DNA of 64,000 nt from Hyphomicrobiales bacterium. GTDB lineage: Bacteria; Pseudomonadota; Alphaproteobacteria; Rhizobiales; Rhizobiaceae. The position numbers and the translations under genes are program-made. The stretch is from the NCBI GenBank assembly GCA_900473685.1, contig UCNE01000023.1, forward strand, positions 1 through 64,000, written 5' to 3'. Under the pieces are notes generated by a model that worked only from the letters and a program-made list of their open reading frames with translations, searched no databases and had not been told where the DNA came from. Numbering within the stretch: the stretch's first letter is position 1; each line of letters opens with the position of its first letter. Positions 8,898 to 19,100 of this stretch are shown here, piece after piece.

Positions 8898-9638
8898 TCA
8901 GGAAATCAACCCTAGACGGAAGGACAGCGCCACGGCGTGATGGCGGTTCTTTGCTTTCAACTTCTCCTGGATACCGTTCATGTACCAATCGACGGTGTGG
9001 GTGGAAATATCGAGGATCTTGCTGATCTCGTTCGAAGTCATGCCATCTGCCAGATAATGCAGCGCTTCCATCTCACGGCGGGTCATCTGCACATCGACAG
9101 TGGAGACCATCTCGGCAAGGATGGAGGGATCGGTCAATTCCAGAAGCTGCCAGAATATCTTCTTCGCAATGGCATCAAAGATGCTCATTTCGACAGGACT
9201 GAGATCGACGATACGGCCACCCAATGTCATATTTCCGAGCAGACCCCGGCGTCCGTGAACAGGAAAAATATAGCCGTCATAGAGGCCGTGACCGCGCGCC
9301 TCGACCATCATGCGCTCCATGCGCTTGCGATGCGGATCGGACCGGAAAGCGACAAGCGTATCACGCCAGCGGAAGCCGCGTTGCGCGTGGCCAAGATAGC
9401 GGATGGTCGGATCGATGATGACGTATTTCTTCTTGATATAGATCTGCGGCCAGCCATCCGGCCAGCGGCCGGCCAGCAGGAGGCTCAGCGGATTTTCGTT
9501 GGGTTTCGGCTGGCGGACAATTCCGTAAAAGTCAAAGCCGTAGCGATCCAGAAGCCGCTCGAACTCCTGAACGATCTCGTCCCTGCTCCGCATCTCGTCC
9601 AGCAGTGCCAAAAATTGCACCAACAAAGTAATGTTCAT
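8898..9638 (-). CDS. expR: LuxR-family quorum-sensing regulator, probable ExpR
   Basis: A 246-residue protein. Residues 15-165 are an autoinducer-binding domain and residues 185-245 a LuxR/GerE helix-turn-helix (MTRREMEALHYLADG, then SNEISKILDISTHTVDWY). W63, Y67, D76, P77 and W91 keep the spacing of the acyl-homoserine-lactone contacts known in TraR (W57, Y61, D70, P71, W85), so it probably binds an AHL. The ATG at 9638 has an AAGGGG ribosome site; the GTG/ATG starts further upstream lack one. The place between pyc and ndvA matches the ExpR locus of S. meliloti, where ExpR controls exopolysaccharide and motility. No luxI-type gene lies in the window. Confidence 0.82.
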   Translation of the reverse strand: MNITLLVQFLALLDEMRSRDEIVQEFERLLDRYGFDFYGIVRQPKPNENPLSLLLAGRWPDGWPQIYIKKKYVIIDPTIRYLGHAQRGFRWRDTLVAFRSDPHRKRMERMMVEARGHGLYDGYIFPVHGRRGLLGNMTLGGRIVDLSPVEMSIFDAIAKKIFWQLLELTDPSILAEMVSTVDVQMTRREMEALHYLADGMTSNEISKILDISTHTVDWYMNGIQEKLKAKNRHHAVALSFRLGLIS

Positions 9639-9688
9639 AAAGACCCCTTCAAAAATTGCTTTCAGTTTCCGACTGCATCCATTGCGCC

Positions 9689-9726
9689 GCAACATGAATG
9701 TGCCGTTCAGCACCCATTCATGTTGC
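9689..9726 (-). promoter_or_regulatory. 12-bp inverted repeat upstream of expR
   Basis: Arms GCAACATGAATG (9689-9700) and CATTCATGTTGC (9715-9726) are exact reverse complements, separated by 14 bases that contain a further TGC/GCA pairing. The element lies 51-88 bases before the expR start codon. It can act as a dyad operator or as a stable hairpin in the 5' leader. No U-tract follows on either strand, so it is not a simple terminator. Confidence 0.6.
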
Positions 9727-10035
9727 AAACGCGATAATCCCCGCATCAGCCATGGAACCACCTAACACCGCGTCGACTACGAACTGCAAGGCGCGAAAAA
9801 TAGCAAGCTATGAATGATCGACCTTTAAGGTGTTTGGGGCATCCAGCCACTGCGACGGTTTATCACAATCAAGTTTGCGCCGCGAAGCCAAAAGATGATT
9901 TTCGGTGACCGTGTCTGAAGAGAATTACGCAGCAAGGAGAAACGGGTTCAATTTTGGAATTTTCATTCCATCAACAAGAGTTGAAAGAATGAACACTTCT
10001 TCCAAGGCGGCCTTCTCTTCTTGAAACCGTTCCCC

Positions 10036-10069
10036 GCGATGCAAAAGCAAGACTGTTTTGTTGCATCGC
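10036..10069 (+). promoter_or_regulatory. Inverted repeat in the ndvA leader
   Basis: Arms GCGATGCAA (10036-10044) and TTGCATCGC (10061-10069) are perfectly complementary with a 16-base spacer. The element ends 28 bases before the GTG of ndvA, close to its GAGGGA ribosome site (10085-10090), so a folded form could influence initiation, or it could be a protein-binding dyad. Confidence 0.5.
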
Positions 10070-10097
10070 AAATCAACTGCCCAAGAGGGATAAGACA

Positions 10098-11855
10098 GTG
10101 TCATTGTTCCAGGTCTATGCAAGAGCGCTTCAGTATCTTGCCGTGCATAAGCTCCGCGTTTCGGCCATCGTGATCGCCAACGTCATCCTGGCCGTCATCA
10201 CGATCGCCGAGCCCATTCTGTTTGGCCGCATCATCGACGCGATCTCCTCCAAACAGACCGTCACGCCGATGCTTTTGATGTGGGCAGGCCTTGGCGTCTT
10301 TAATACGGTCGCGTTCGTGCTTGTCGCCCGTGAGGCCGACCGCCTGGCCCATACGCGCCGCTCGACGCTGATCACCGAAGCCTTCGGCCGGATCATCTCC
10401 ATGCCGTTGTCGTGGCATACCCAGCGTGGCACATCCAATGCCCTGCACACCCTGTTGCGCGCCTGCGAAACGCTGTTCGGCCTCTGGCTTGAATTCATGC
10501 GCCAGCATCTGGCGACCGCAGTGGCGCTGACGCTGCTGATCCCGACAGCCTTTGCCATGGACGTCCGCCTGTCGCTCGTTCTCGTCGCTCTCGGTGTGCT
10601 CTATGTGATTGTCGGCAAGTTCGTCATGACCCGCACCAAGGAAGGCCAGGCCTCGGTCGAGGACCACTATCACACGGTTTTCTCGCACGTCTCCGACTCG
10701 ATCAGCAACGTTTCGGTTGTCCATAGCTACAACCGCATCGAGGCTGAAACGCGCGAGCTGAAGAATTTCACCCAGAAGCTGATCTCTGCCCAGCTGCCGG
10801 TCCTCGACTGGTGGGCGCTTGCCAGCGCGCTGAACCGCATGGCCTCGACCATCTCGATGATGGCTATCCTCGTCATCGGCACCTTCCTGGTGCAGAAGGG
10901 CGAACTGGGCGTCGGCGAAGTCATTGCCTTTATCGGTTTTGCCAACCTGCTGATCGGCCGTCTCGACCAGATGAAGGCCTTCGTGACGCAGATTTTCGAA
11001 GCCCGCGCCAAGCTCGAAGACTTCTTCGTGCTGGAAGATTCGGTGCGTGAACGCGAAGAGCCTGCCGATGCCGGCGAGTTGGACAATGTCCGCGGCGAAG
11101 TCGAATTCCGTGACGTCTCCTTCAACTTCGCCAACTCGACGGAAGGCATGCGCGACGTGTCGTTCACCGCCAAGGCCGGCCAGACGATCGCCATCGTCGG
11201 TCCGACCGGTGCCGGCAAGACGACGCTGGTCAACCTTCTGCAACGCGTCCATGAGCCGGCCAATGGCCAGATCCTTGTCGATGGCGTCGATATCTCGACC
11301 GTCACCCGCAAGTCGCTGCGCCGCTCGATCGCCACCGTATTCCAGGATGCGGGCCTGCTGAACCGGTCGATCTGCGAGAACATCCGTCTGGGCCGTGAAG
11401 ATGCTTCGCTGGTCGAAGTCATGGCCGCCGCCGAGGCTGCCGCTGCTGCCGACTTCATCGAAGGCCGCGAGGGTGGTTACGATACCCGCGTCGGCGAACG
11501 CGGCAACCGGCTGTCGGGTGGCGAACGCCAGCGTATCGCCATTGCCCGCGCCATCCTGAAGAATGCGCCGATCCTGGTGCTCGACGAGGCGACCAGCGCA
11601 CTCGACGTCGAGACCGAGAACCGGGTGAAGGCTGCGATCGACAACCTGCGCAAGGATCGTACCACCTTCATCATCGCTCACCGCCTGTCGACGGTGCGCG
11701 AGGCCGATCTGGTGATCTTCATGGATCATGGCCGGATCGTCGAGATGGGTGGCTTCAATGAACTGAGCCAGAGCAACGGCCGGTTCGCGTCGCTCCTGAG
11801 AGCAAGCGGCATCCTGACGGACGACGATGTCCGCATGAGCCACGCTGCAGCCTGA
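10098..11855 (+). CDS. ndvA: Cyclic beta-1,2-glucan ABC exporter NdvA/ChvA
   Basis: A 585-residue half-transporter that moves cyclic beta-1,2-glucan from cytoplasm to periplasm. Residues 1-330 form the ABC exporter membrane domain (starting SLFQVYARALQYLAVHKLR, as in NdvA proteins). The nucleotide-binding domain follows, with Walker A GPTGAGKTT near 369, signature LSGGERQR and Walker B ILVLDEATSALD. Length equals known NdvA/ChvA proteins (about 586-588). Translation starts at a GTG with GAGGGA 8 bases upstream. The synthase ndvB lies 1.3 kb beyond, on the opposite strand. In rhizobia this transporter is needed for nodule invasion or attachment and for hypo-osmotic adaptation. Confidence 0.95.
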   Translation: MSLFQVYARALQYLAVHKLRVSAIVIANVILAVITIAEPILFGRIIDAISSKQTVTPMLLMWAGLGVFNTVAFVLVAREADRLAHTRRSTLITEAFGRIISMPLSWHTQRGTSNALHTLLRACETLFGLWLEFMRQHLATAVALTLLIPTAFAMDVRLSLVLVALGVLYVIVGKFVMTRTKEGQASVEDHYHTVFSHVSDSISNVSVVHSYNRIEAETRELKNFTQKLISAQLPVLDWWALASALNRMASTISMMAILVIGTFLVQKGELGVGEVIAFIGFANLLIGRLDQMKAFVTQIFEARAKLEDFFVLEDSVREREEPADAGELDNVRGEVEFRDVSFNFANSTEGMRDVSFTAKAGQTIAIVGPTGAGKTTLVNLLQRVHEPANGQILVDGVDISTVTRKSLRRSIATVFQDAGLLNRSICENIRLGREDASLVEVMAAAEAAAAADFIEGREGGYDTRVGERGNRLSGGERQRIAIARAILKNAPILVLDEATSALDVETENRVKAAIDNLRKDRTTFIIAHRLSTVREADLVIFMDHGRIVEMGGFNELSQSNGRFASLLRASGILTDDDVRMSHAAA

Positions 11856-11882
11856 TAAACGAAGCAATCACCGGACATGAAG

Positions 11883-11904
11883 AGGCCCCCAAGCGGGGCC
11901 TTTT
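11883..11904 (+). terminator. Rho-independent terminator after ndvA
   Basis: Stem AGGCCCC / GGGGCCT with a CAAGC loop followed by TTTT, 28 bases after the ndvA stop. It ends against the stop of the convergent opgC-like gene (11905). Confidence 0.8.
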
Positions 11905-13068
11905 CTATGCCTTCGCCGCAGTCGGCCGGGAGAGGCCGCCAGCCCAGTCGAGATAGCGGGCATAGGCGAAGTGCAGCCCGATGCCTCCGAGCACGAAGAG
12001 CGAACCCCAGAGCGGGTCACGGCCCGTCACGAAAAGCAGTACCTGTCCGACCATGGCCAGGATCGTCCCGAAGATGAACACCGGCAGCGAGTGGCGGCCG
12101 ATCAGGACAAGCGGATGGTCGATGCGCAGCCGCGCCATCCGGCTGAACACCGGAAAGACCGCCAGCAGATAACCGAGCGCCAGCACATGCAGCAGCCGCG
12201 TCAGCGACAGGAAAGTCTTGTCGAAACCCGTCAGCACCGCCGGCAGCCCATAGGAAAAATCAAGGTTCCACCAGGACAGAAGCACCCAGAAGAATGACAG
12301 CGTCACATAACCTGCTGATATCGCCACCAGAACCGGGTGGCGCGCAATCGGCTTCCCGGCGCGCGACCGCAGCATGCAGATCATTCCGATAACGAACAGG
12401 AACTGCCAGGACCACGGATTGAGGAACCAGTAGCCTTCATCGAGGAAGTTGATCGGCACGATCGTGAAGATACCGGCGGCCAGCCACAGCGCCGCCGACG
12501 CCATGAACAGCAGGAACGGACTGCGCCCGTACAGCCAGAGCATGCCCGGCAGCAACAGGAAAACGACGGCATACATCGACAGGATGTTGTTGTAACCCAG
12601 CTGATGCCCAAGCAGCACCATGGCGACGATTCCCTGTTCGGTATGATCGACAAGCGGCTTGATGTTGATTTCGCCGATCAGGTCCTGCCGGCCGAAATAG
12701 AGCGCGCCACCGGCAAAGATCGCCAGCGTGATGATACTGGTCATGATGTGGGCGATGTAGAGCGTGAACGCGCGGCGCCAGATTTTCAGGCTGAGCGCAA
12801 GACGGTTGCCGATCGTGAACTTGCGCCCATAGGCAAGACCAGCGGACAATCCCGAAATCAGCACGAAGGCCTCGGCCGAGTCCGAAAACCCGAAATTCTT
12901 GGTGGTCAGGTATTCGAGATACTGTCCCGGCACGTGATTGATGAAGATGGTGAGCAGGCAAAGCGCCCGAAAGACATCGAGGCGTGTGTCACGCTCGGTT
13001 GGGACGGTGTGGGCCTGTCCCTCCTGCCTTTCATCGGCAGACGGCTCGAATTGCAGCTTTTGAAGCAT
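11905..13068 (-). CDS. opgC: OpgC-like glucan succinyltransferase (membrane acyltransferase)
   Basis: A 387-residue membrane protein of the OpgC family. After a polar N-terminal 25 residues it has TERDTRLDVFRALCLLTIFINHVPG, the family's opening helix, then FSDSAEAFVLISGLSAGLAYG and about ten membrane segments. OpgC proteins transfer succinyl groups onto periplasmic glucans, and in alphaproteobacteria they act on cyclic beta-1,2-glucan. Its place between ndvA and ndvB supports that substrate. It is in the same direction as ndvB but separated from it by a strong terminator, so it has its own promoter. The symbol is by family and context. Confidence 0.85.
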   Translation of the reverse strand: MLQKLQFEPSADERQEGQAHTVPTERDTRLDVFRALCLLTIFINHVPGQYLEYLTTKNFGFSDSAEAFVLISGLSAGLAYGRKFTIGNRLALSLKIWRRAFTLYIAHIMTSIITLAIFAGGALYFGRQDLIGEINIKPLVDHTEQGIVAMVLLGHQLGYNNILSMYAVVFLLLPGMLWLYGRSPFLLFMASAALWLAAGIFTIVPINFLDEGYWFLNPWSWQFLFVIGMICMLRSRAGKPIARHPVLVAISAGYVTLSFFWVLLSWWNLDFSYGLPAVLTGFDKTFLSLTRLLHVLALGYLLAVFPVFSRMARLRIDHPLVLIGRHSLPVFIFGTILAMVGQVLLFVTGRDPLWGSLFVLGGIGLHFAYARYLDWAGGLSRPTAAKA

Positions 13069-13139
13069 TCAGTATGGTCTCGTCCGAGTTCAGTGCCCCC
13101 TGCCCCCAATGACGCGATATTGATTCCGGCGATCAAAAC

Positions 13140-13177
13140 GAAACCGGCTTTGCGCCTGCTGGTGCAAAGCCGGTTTC
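13140..13177 (-). terminator. Terminator after ndvB
   Basis: A perfect 14-bp stem (13140-13153 with 13164-13177) with a 10-base loop. Read on the minus strand it is followed by GTTTTGATC, 22 bases after the ndvB stop. It separates ndvB from the downstream opgC-like gene. Confidence 0.8.
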
Positions 13178-13199
13178 AATTCGTATCGAGCGCCGGCAG

Positions 13200-16100
13200 T
13201 TACAACAAAACGCCTTCATGCGCGTTTTTTGTGACAGTTTTATTGATGCTGACGATTGGTTCGCCGCTTTCCGCATTTTTCGTCACGGAAATGACATGCG
13301 CCTTGCCGTCGATGGTCAGCGTTGCCGTGAAGCCGTTCCAGTCCTTCGGCAGCACCGGCTGGATGACCAGCTTGTCTCCCTGCCGGCGGATACCGAGAAT
13401 ACCCTCCACCGCCGCACGGTAGAGCCAGGCGGCCGAGCCCGTATACCAGGTCCAGCCACCCCGTCCCGTCAGGGTACCGTCGCCATAGATGTCGGCGGCA
13501 ACCACATAGGGTTCGACACGGTAGTGATCGGCACTGTCGCGGTCCTTGGCGTGATTGACCGGATTGAGCATCTCGAAGGCGCGCCAAGCGTCCTCGGCCC
13601 GGTTCTGGGCCGCGAGCGCCAGCACCACCCAGGTGGCCGCATGCGTATACTGGCCGCCGTTTTCACGAACGCCCGGCGGGTAGGCCTTGATATAGCCCGG
13701 GTCCTGTTCGGTGCCGGAAAGCGGCGGCGTGAACAGGCGGATGATCTGGTGATCGCCGTCAGCCAGTTCGGCCAGCACGGCGTCCATCGCTTCAGCCGAG
13801 CGGGCCGCATCGCCTTCCCCGGAGAGCACGCTCCAGGACTGGGCAATCGAATCGATCCGGCACTCGCTGCTTTCGGCGGAACCCAGCGGGGTGCCGTCAT
13901 CATAATAGCCGCGGCGATAGTGGGTGCCATCCCAACCGGCCGTTTCCAGCGCCTTCTTGAGGCTTTCAAGATGGGCTTCCCAAGCGGAAACCCGCTTGCT
14001 ATCGCCCCGCTCGCGGGCGATGACGAGGAACGACCGCAGCGTTGCCGCGAGGAACCAGCCGAGCCAGACGCTGGTACCGCGCCCCTCGATGCCGACGCGG
14101 TTCATGCCGTCGTTCCAGTCGCCGCCGAGGATCAGCGGCAGGCCGTTCTCGCCCTTGCGGGCAATGGCGAGATCAAGCGCCAGCGCGCAATGCTCGTACA
14201 GACTGGCACGCCGCTCCGACACGGTTGGCTGATAGAAGCTGTCGTGCTGGCCGGGTTCCAGAGCAACGCCTTCGATGAAGGCAATCTGCTCGTCGAGAAT
14301 GTCCTTGGTTCCCGTTACCGAGCAATAATGCTGCACGGCGTGGCCAAGCCAGACGACGTCGTCGGAAATCAGCGTCCGCACCCCGGCGCCAGTGTTCGGC
14401 AACCACCAATGCAGCACGTCACCCTCGATAAACTGCCGTGCGGCGGCATTGAGGATCTGTGTCCGCGCAAGGTCCGGCCGGTGAACGATGAACGCAAGCG
14501 TATCCTGCAACTGATCGCGGAAACCGAAGGCGCCGCTGGCCTGATAGAAGGCCGAGCGTGCAAGGATTCGGCAACCGAGGCTCTGATAGGGCAGCCACGC
14601 ATTGACCATGTTGTTGAACGCCTTGTCGGGCGTTTCGATCTGCAGCACGCCGGTAAAGTCCTGCCAGTAGCTGTTGGAGGCTTCGAGTACCGTGTCGAAG
14701 CTGCTCTTGCGCGCCTCCGCCAGATATTCAAGCGCCTGCCCGGCATTGCCGGAATCACCGATATAGAACATCAGTTCGCGGGTAGCGCCCGCCTCCAGCG
14801 TCACATCGACGACGACAGCCGCACAGGGGTCGCCATCAGCATCCAGCGAGCCTGACAAGGCCACACCATCAACCACGGCCTGCGGCGCATAGATGCTGCC
14901 GCCTTGGCCAAGGAACTCGCGGCGGCTAGAGGTAAAGCCCGACGGCATGTCGCTCGCCGCAAGGAAGGCGGTGCGGCCGGAATAGTCGATGCTGTAGGGA
15001 TTGGTCGCCAGAACCGCGCCGGTGGCCTCGTCGTGATGCGAGAGAACGAACGGAGCCGTCTTGGTCCTGTTATTGCCAAGCACCCATTCCGCGTAACCGT
15101 AGACCTTGAGGTTGCGGGTTTCGCCGGATGTGTTGTTCACGCGCAGCCGCAGATACTTGACCGGCGCGGTGCGATGCACGGCCTGCCCGACCTCGATCTC
15201 CAATCCGTCCTGAACGCTGTTGAAGATGGAATACCCCAAGCCATGCCGTGTCTCGAACTGCACCGACTTGCGGCGGGACAGGGCGGCGTAGGGTGACAGG
15301 ACAGCACCGCTGTCCATGTCGCGGATGAAGATCGCTTCGCCGGGGCGGTTGATGACCGGATCATTGGTCCACGGCGTCAACTGGTAGTCTCGCGAATTGC
15401 GGCCCCAGGTGAACGCAGCACCTTCGGCGGCAACGTGGAAACCGAAGGCTTCGTTGGAAATCACGTTGATCCACGGCTGCGGCGTCGCTTCGCCCCCCCG
15501 CAGACGGGTCACATATTCGCGGCCATCGGCAGAGAACCCACCGTAGCCGTTCCAGAAGTCCAACCCATCACCGTTAATCTCGGCGCTTTCAACGCCGGAA
15601 CGCTCGGGAATGACGGCCAGCAGCGGTCCCGCAGGAATGTCTTCCTTCGGCGATGGTTTTGCCAGCAGATTTTCGGCGCGCGAAATCTGGTCGGAGATCT
15701 TGCCGTTACGGGCATGGAACACGGCACGGGACGCCGACAGAAGTGCCGTCCAGGTCTCCGGTTCCATGATATCGCGCCGAACAGCGAAAATGTGCTGGCG
15801 CGGACCATCTGCCAGCCCACGCAGACGCAGGTTTTCGGCCATCGCATCCAGCGTGTGCTGCATGTCCTGTGCATAGGACGAGGCGCGTTCGTTGATGATC
15901 ACCAGATCGGCGGTGACGCCGCGCGAGCGCAGATATTCCTGCGCCCTCAAGGCTTCCCGCGCGATGCCGAGGTCGATGTCGTCGTTGATGCGAACGGCAA
16001 AGATCGGGAAATCGCCCGAGATTGACAGCGGCCAGAGTGCCGACTGCGGTGCAAGACCGGCCTGCACGGTGGCGGTATCGGCACGCAACTGCATGTCGGG

Positions 16101-19100
16101 GTAGACCAAGTAACGGCCGAGCATCTGGAAGCTTGCGGCTTCCTGCGAGGTCACGCCGACATGGCGCATCTGCACCTGCGAGCGGGTCCAGGCGTGGATA
16201 AGCTCGTGATTGAAGCTGTCGGGATGGCGATAACGATCGATGGCCTTGTCGATATCCTGGCGGTTCGGCGCAGCGATGGTCCAGAAAATCACGCTGACCT
16301 TCTTTCCAGCCGGCACGCGCACGACGCGGCGCAGCGAGACGATCGGATCGAGCGTATAGCCGTCCGATCCAGAAAGCTTGGCATCGGTATCGAAGGCCTG
16401 CGCCTCGGCGAGCGTGCGGCCCGTTCCGATGAAGCGGCGGCGGTCCGTCTCCGCCTCGGTGTGGCGGGTGCTGGCGGCATTATCGACGATCAGGTGCGCC
16501 ACCTGCATATCCGGCTCGCCGGGGCTGCGCTTGTTGCGCGTGACGCGAATGACGTCACCCTTCGGATCGACTTCCGTCTTCAGGAACATCTTGGCAAACA
16601 GCGGATGGGCGCTGTCGGTATCATCCGTGGTCAGAACCGGCTCCGCATAGGAGGTCACCTCGATGAAGCGGTCCTCGGTACCAGTGTTGAGCAGGATCAC
16701 CCGGCGCCCTTCGGCATCATGCTCGGTGGCGACGATACATTCGACTTCGCTGGTGAGATCGCCGACCTTCTTGATGAACTCGGCCTTGTCGTCGCCGAAG
16801 CGGGTCGTCGTCGTTTCACCTTCCGCACGGCGCGGCTCGGCCGTTGCCGACCACCAGTCGCCGGTCGTCGTATCGCGCAGGAAGATGAACGTGCCGGAAC
16901 GGTCTTCGGTCGGATCTGCCTTCCAGCGGGCAACGGTCTGGCCATTCCAACGGGAATAGCCCGAACCGGTCGCCGTCAGCATCACCGCATAGTGGCCGTT
17001 CGACAGGAAGACCGTCTCGCGGTCCTTGGCGAGCGGATTGGTGATGACGCGCACTTCGGGACGTAGCAGATCTTCCTGGCCCTTGCCGAGCGATTCCGGC
17101 TCCTTCTTGGTGTTGATGATCGGGATATCGCGCGGCGCCTTTTCCTGCAGCAGCAGTTCGGCGGCTTCGATGACCGGATCGGCATGAAACCACTCGCGCA
17201 GGCGGCCGTTGAAGACGACGTTGGCGACGGCGGCAATCGACATGCCGTGATGGTGGGCATAGTAGTTGCGCACGACGGCGCAGGTCTTGCCTTCCGGCAC
17301 ACGCGTCGGCGTGAAGTCGACGGCATCATGGAAGCCGTAGACACCCAGCGCACCAAGGGCGCGCAAGCGCTCCAGGTTGGCGATGGCCGCCTTCGGATCA
17401 TACATGCTGGCGAGGATCGAGGCATAGGGAGCGATAACGGCGTTCTGGCCGAGACCGCGCTTCAGGCCCAGCGTCGGCACTCCGAAATTGGTATACTGAT
17501 AGGTCAGCTCGTGGTCGCGGGCGTTGAAGGCCGCTTCCGAAATGCCCCATGGCGTGCCGAGACGGCGGCCGTGATTCATCTGTTCCTGAACGATCAGGTT
17601 GTTGGTCTGGTTGAGAATGCCACCCTGACGCTCCTGCATGACCAGCGGCGGCATCAGATATTCGAACATCGAGCCGGACCAGGAAATCAGCGCACCGCGC
17701 GCGCCGATCGGCACGATCGGACGGCCGAGCTTGTACCAGTGCTCAGTCGGCAGATCACCCTTAGCGATGGCAAACAGGCTGGTGAGGCGGGCCTCGGACG
17801 CCAGAAGATCGTAGCAGGCTTCGTCGAGTTCGTTAGAATTGACGCGGTAACCGATCGACAGCAGACGCCGTTCCGGACGGAACAGGAAGCTGAAATCCAT
17901 CGTAAACGCGATATCGCGGGCGCGGTCGCGGATGACGATCAGACGCTGGCGCAGCACCTCGATGGCACCGAGGTCGAAGACCCCATCGGCGATATGCGCT
18001 TCGCAGGTGTTAACGAGCAGGGTCGCCCATTTCGTCACTTCTCCGCTCTGCGCACTCTTGACCTCATGATCGAGATTGACAGTCAGCTTGTGAATGTCGC
18101 GCGCCAAGACCGCGAGGTTGATCACACGGATGGAGGCGAATTCGTGTTCGCGCTTGACGGCAGCAAGGGCAGCCTGGAAGCCGGTGATCCGCTCTTCCAT
18201 CAGCCGTCGCAGCGGCCGCACGGTCTTGCGGTCGTCCGGCAGATCGGCCAGCACCTCGGACAGGATCGAGGCAACATCGCCGATGCCATCGAGATTGCCC
18301 TGCACATGCGCGGACGGCGCTTCAGCCCAATCGCGGCACATCGAGGAAACAGCGATCAGGTGACCGGCAAGATTGCCGCTGTCGACGGCGGAGACGTATT
18401 TCGGCTCCATCGTTTCGAGCGTATCGGTCTTGTACCAGTTGAACAGATGACCGCGGAATTTCGGCATGCGATCGACTGTGGCGACCGTTTCCTCGAGACG
18501 GCGAATGGTTTCCTCGAAGCCGATCCAGCCGAAATCACGGGCCGACATGACCGATAGCAGATAGACGCCGATATTCGTCGGCGACGTACGCTCGGCAAGG
18601 ATGGGATGCGGGATTTCCTGGAAATTGTCCGGCGGCAGGAAATGCTGATCGGCGGTGACGAACTGCTCGAAATAGAGCCAGGTGCGGCGGGCGATCTTGC
18701 GCAGTTCTTCAACCACATCATCCGGCACCACCAGCTGGTCTTCCGTTTCGGCAGACTGGCTGACAAACCAGGCAATACCCGGCGACAAGGCCCAGAGCAG
18801 GGCAAACGGAATGCCGATGAAGGGAAGGCCGGTATCGGAAATTGCCGCCAAAAGCAGCGAGATGCCCGACAGAACCGGGGCGATCCACATCGACCGGTAA
18901 TAATCGAGAATGCTGCCGCCGGCCGAGCTCTGAACCTGCGCGGCCGTGCGCCATTCCAGCATCAGCTTGCCGCTGACGAAGGTGCGGTAGATCGAACGCA
19001 CGATGGCATCGGCCATCATCGCTGCGGAATGGGCGATGAAAACGATGCGCAGTGCGACCTGCGCATTGGCGGCCTGGATTTCGGAGAGAACGGCATGCAG

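Larger units (their letters stand above)
9639..10097. other. Divergent regulatory region between expR and ndvA
   Basis: 459 bases without a credible gene. It holds a 12-bp perfect inverted repeat on the expR side (9689-9726) and a 9-bp inverted repeat just before ndvA (10036-10069), annotated separately. The middle part is AT-richer, with TTTCAATTTTGGAATTTTCATT-like stretches near 9949-9971 that could hold the ndvA promoter. A short minus-strand open frame here (9925-10122) has no ribosome site or family features. Confidence 0.6.

Noticed and set aside
9925..10122. A 65-codon minus-strand frame in the expR-ndvA gap
   Set aside because: It overlaps the ndvA ribosome site and start, has no ribosome site itself and no recognisable domain.
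10101..11867. A 588-codon minus-strand open frame opposite ndvA
   Set aside because: Covers almost exactly the ndvA gene on the other strand; composition rich in Asp/His/Arg and Gln without domains.
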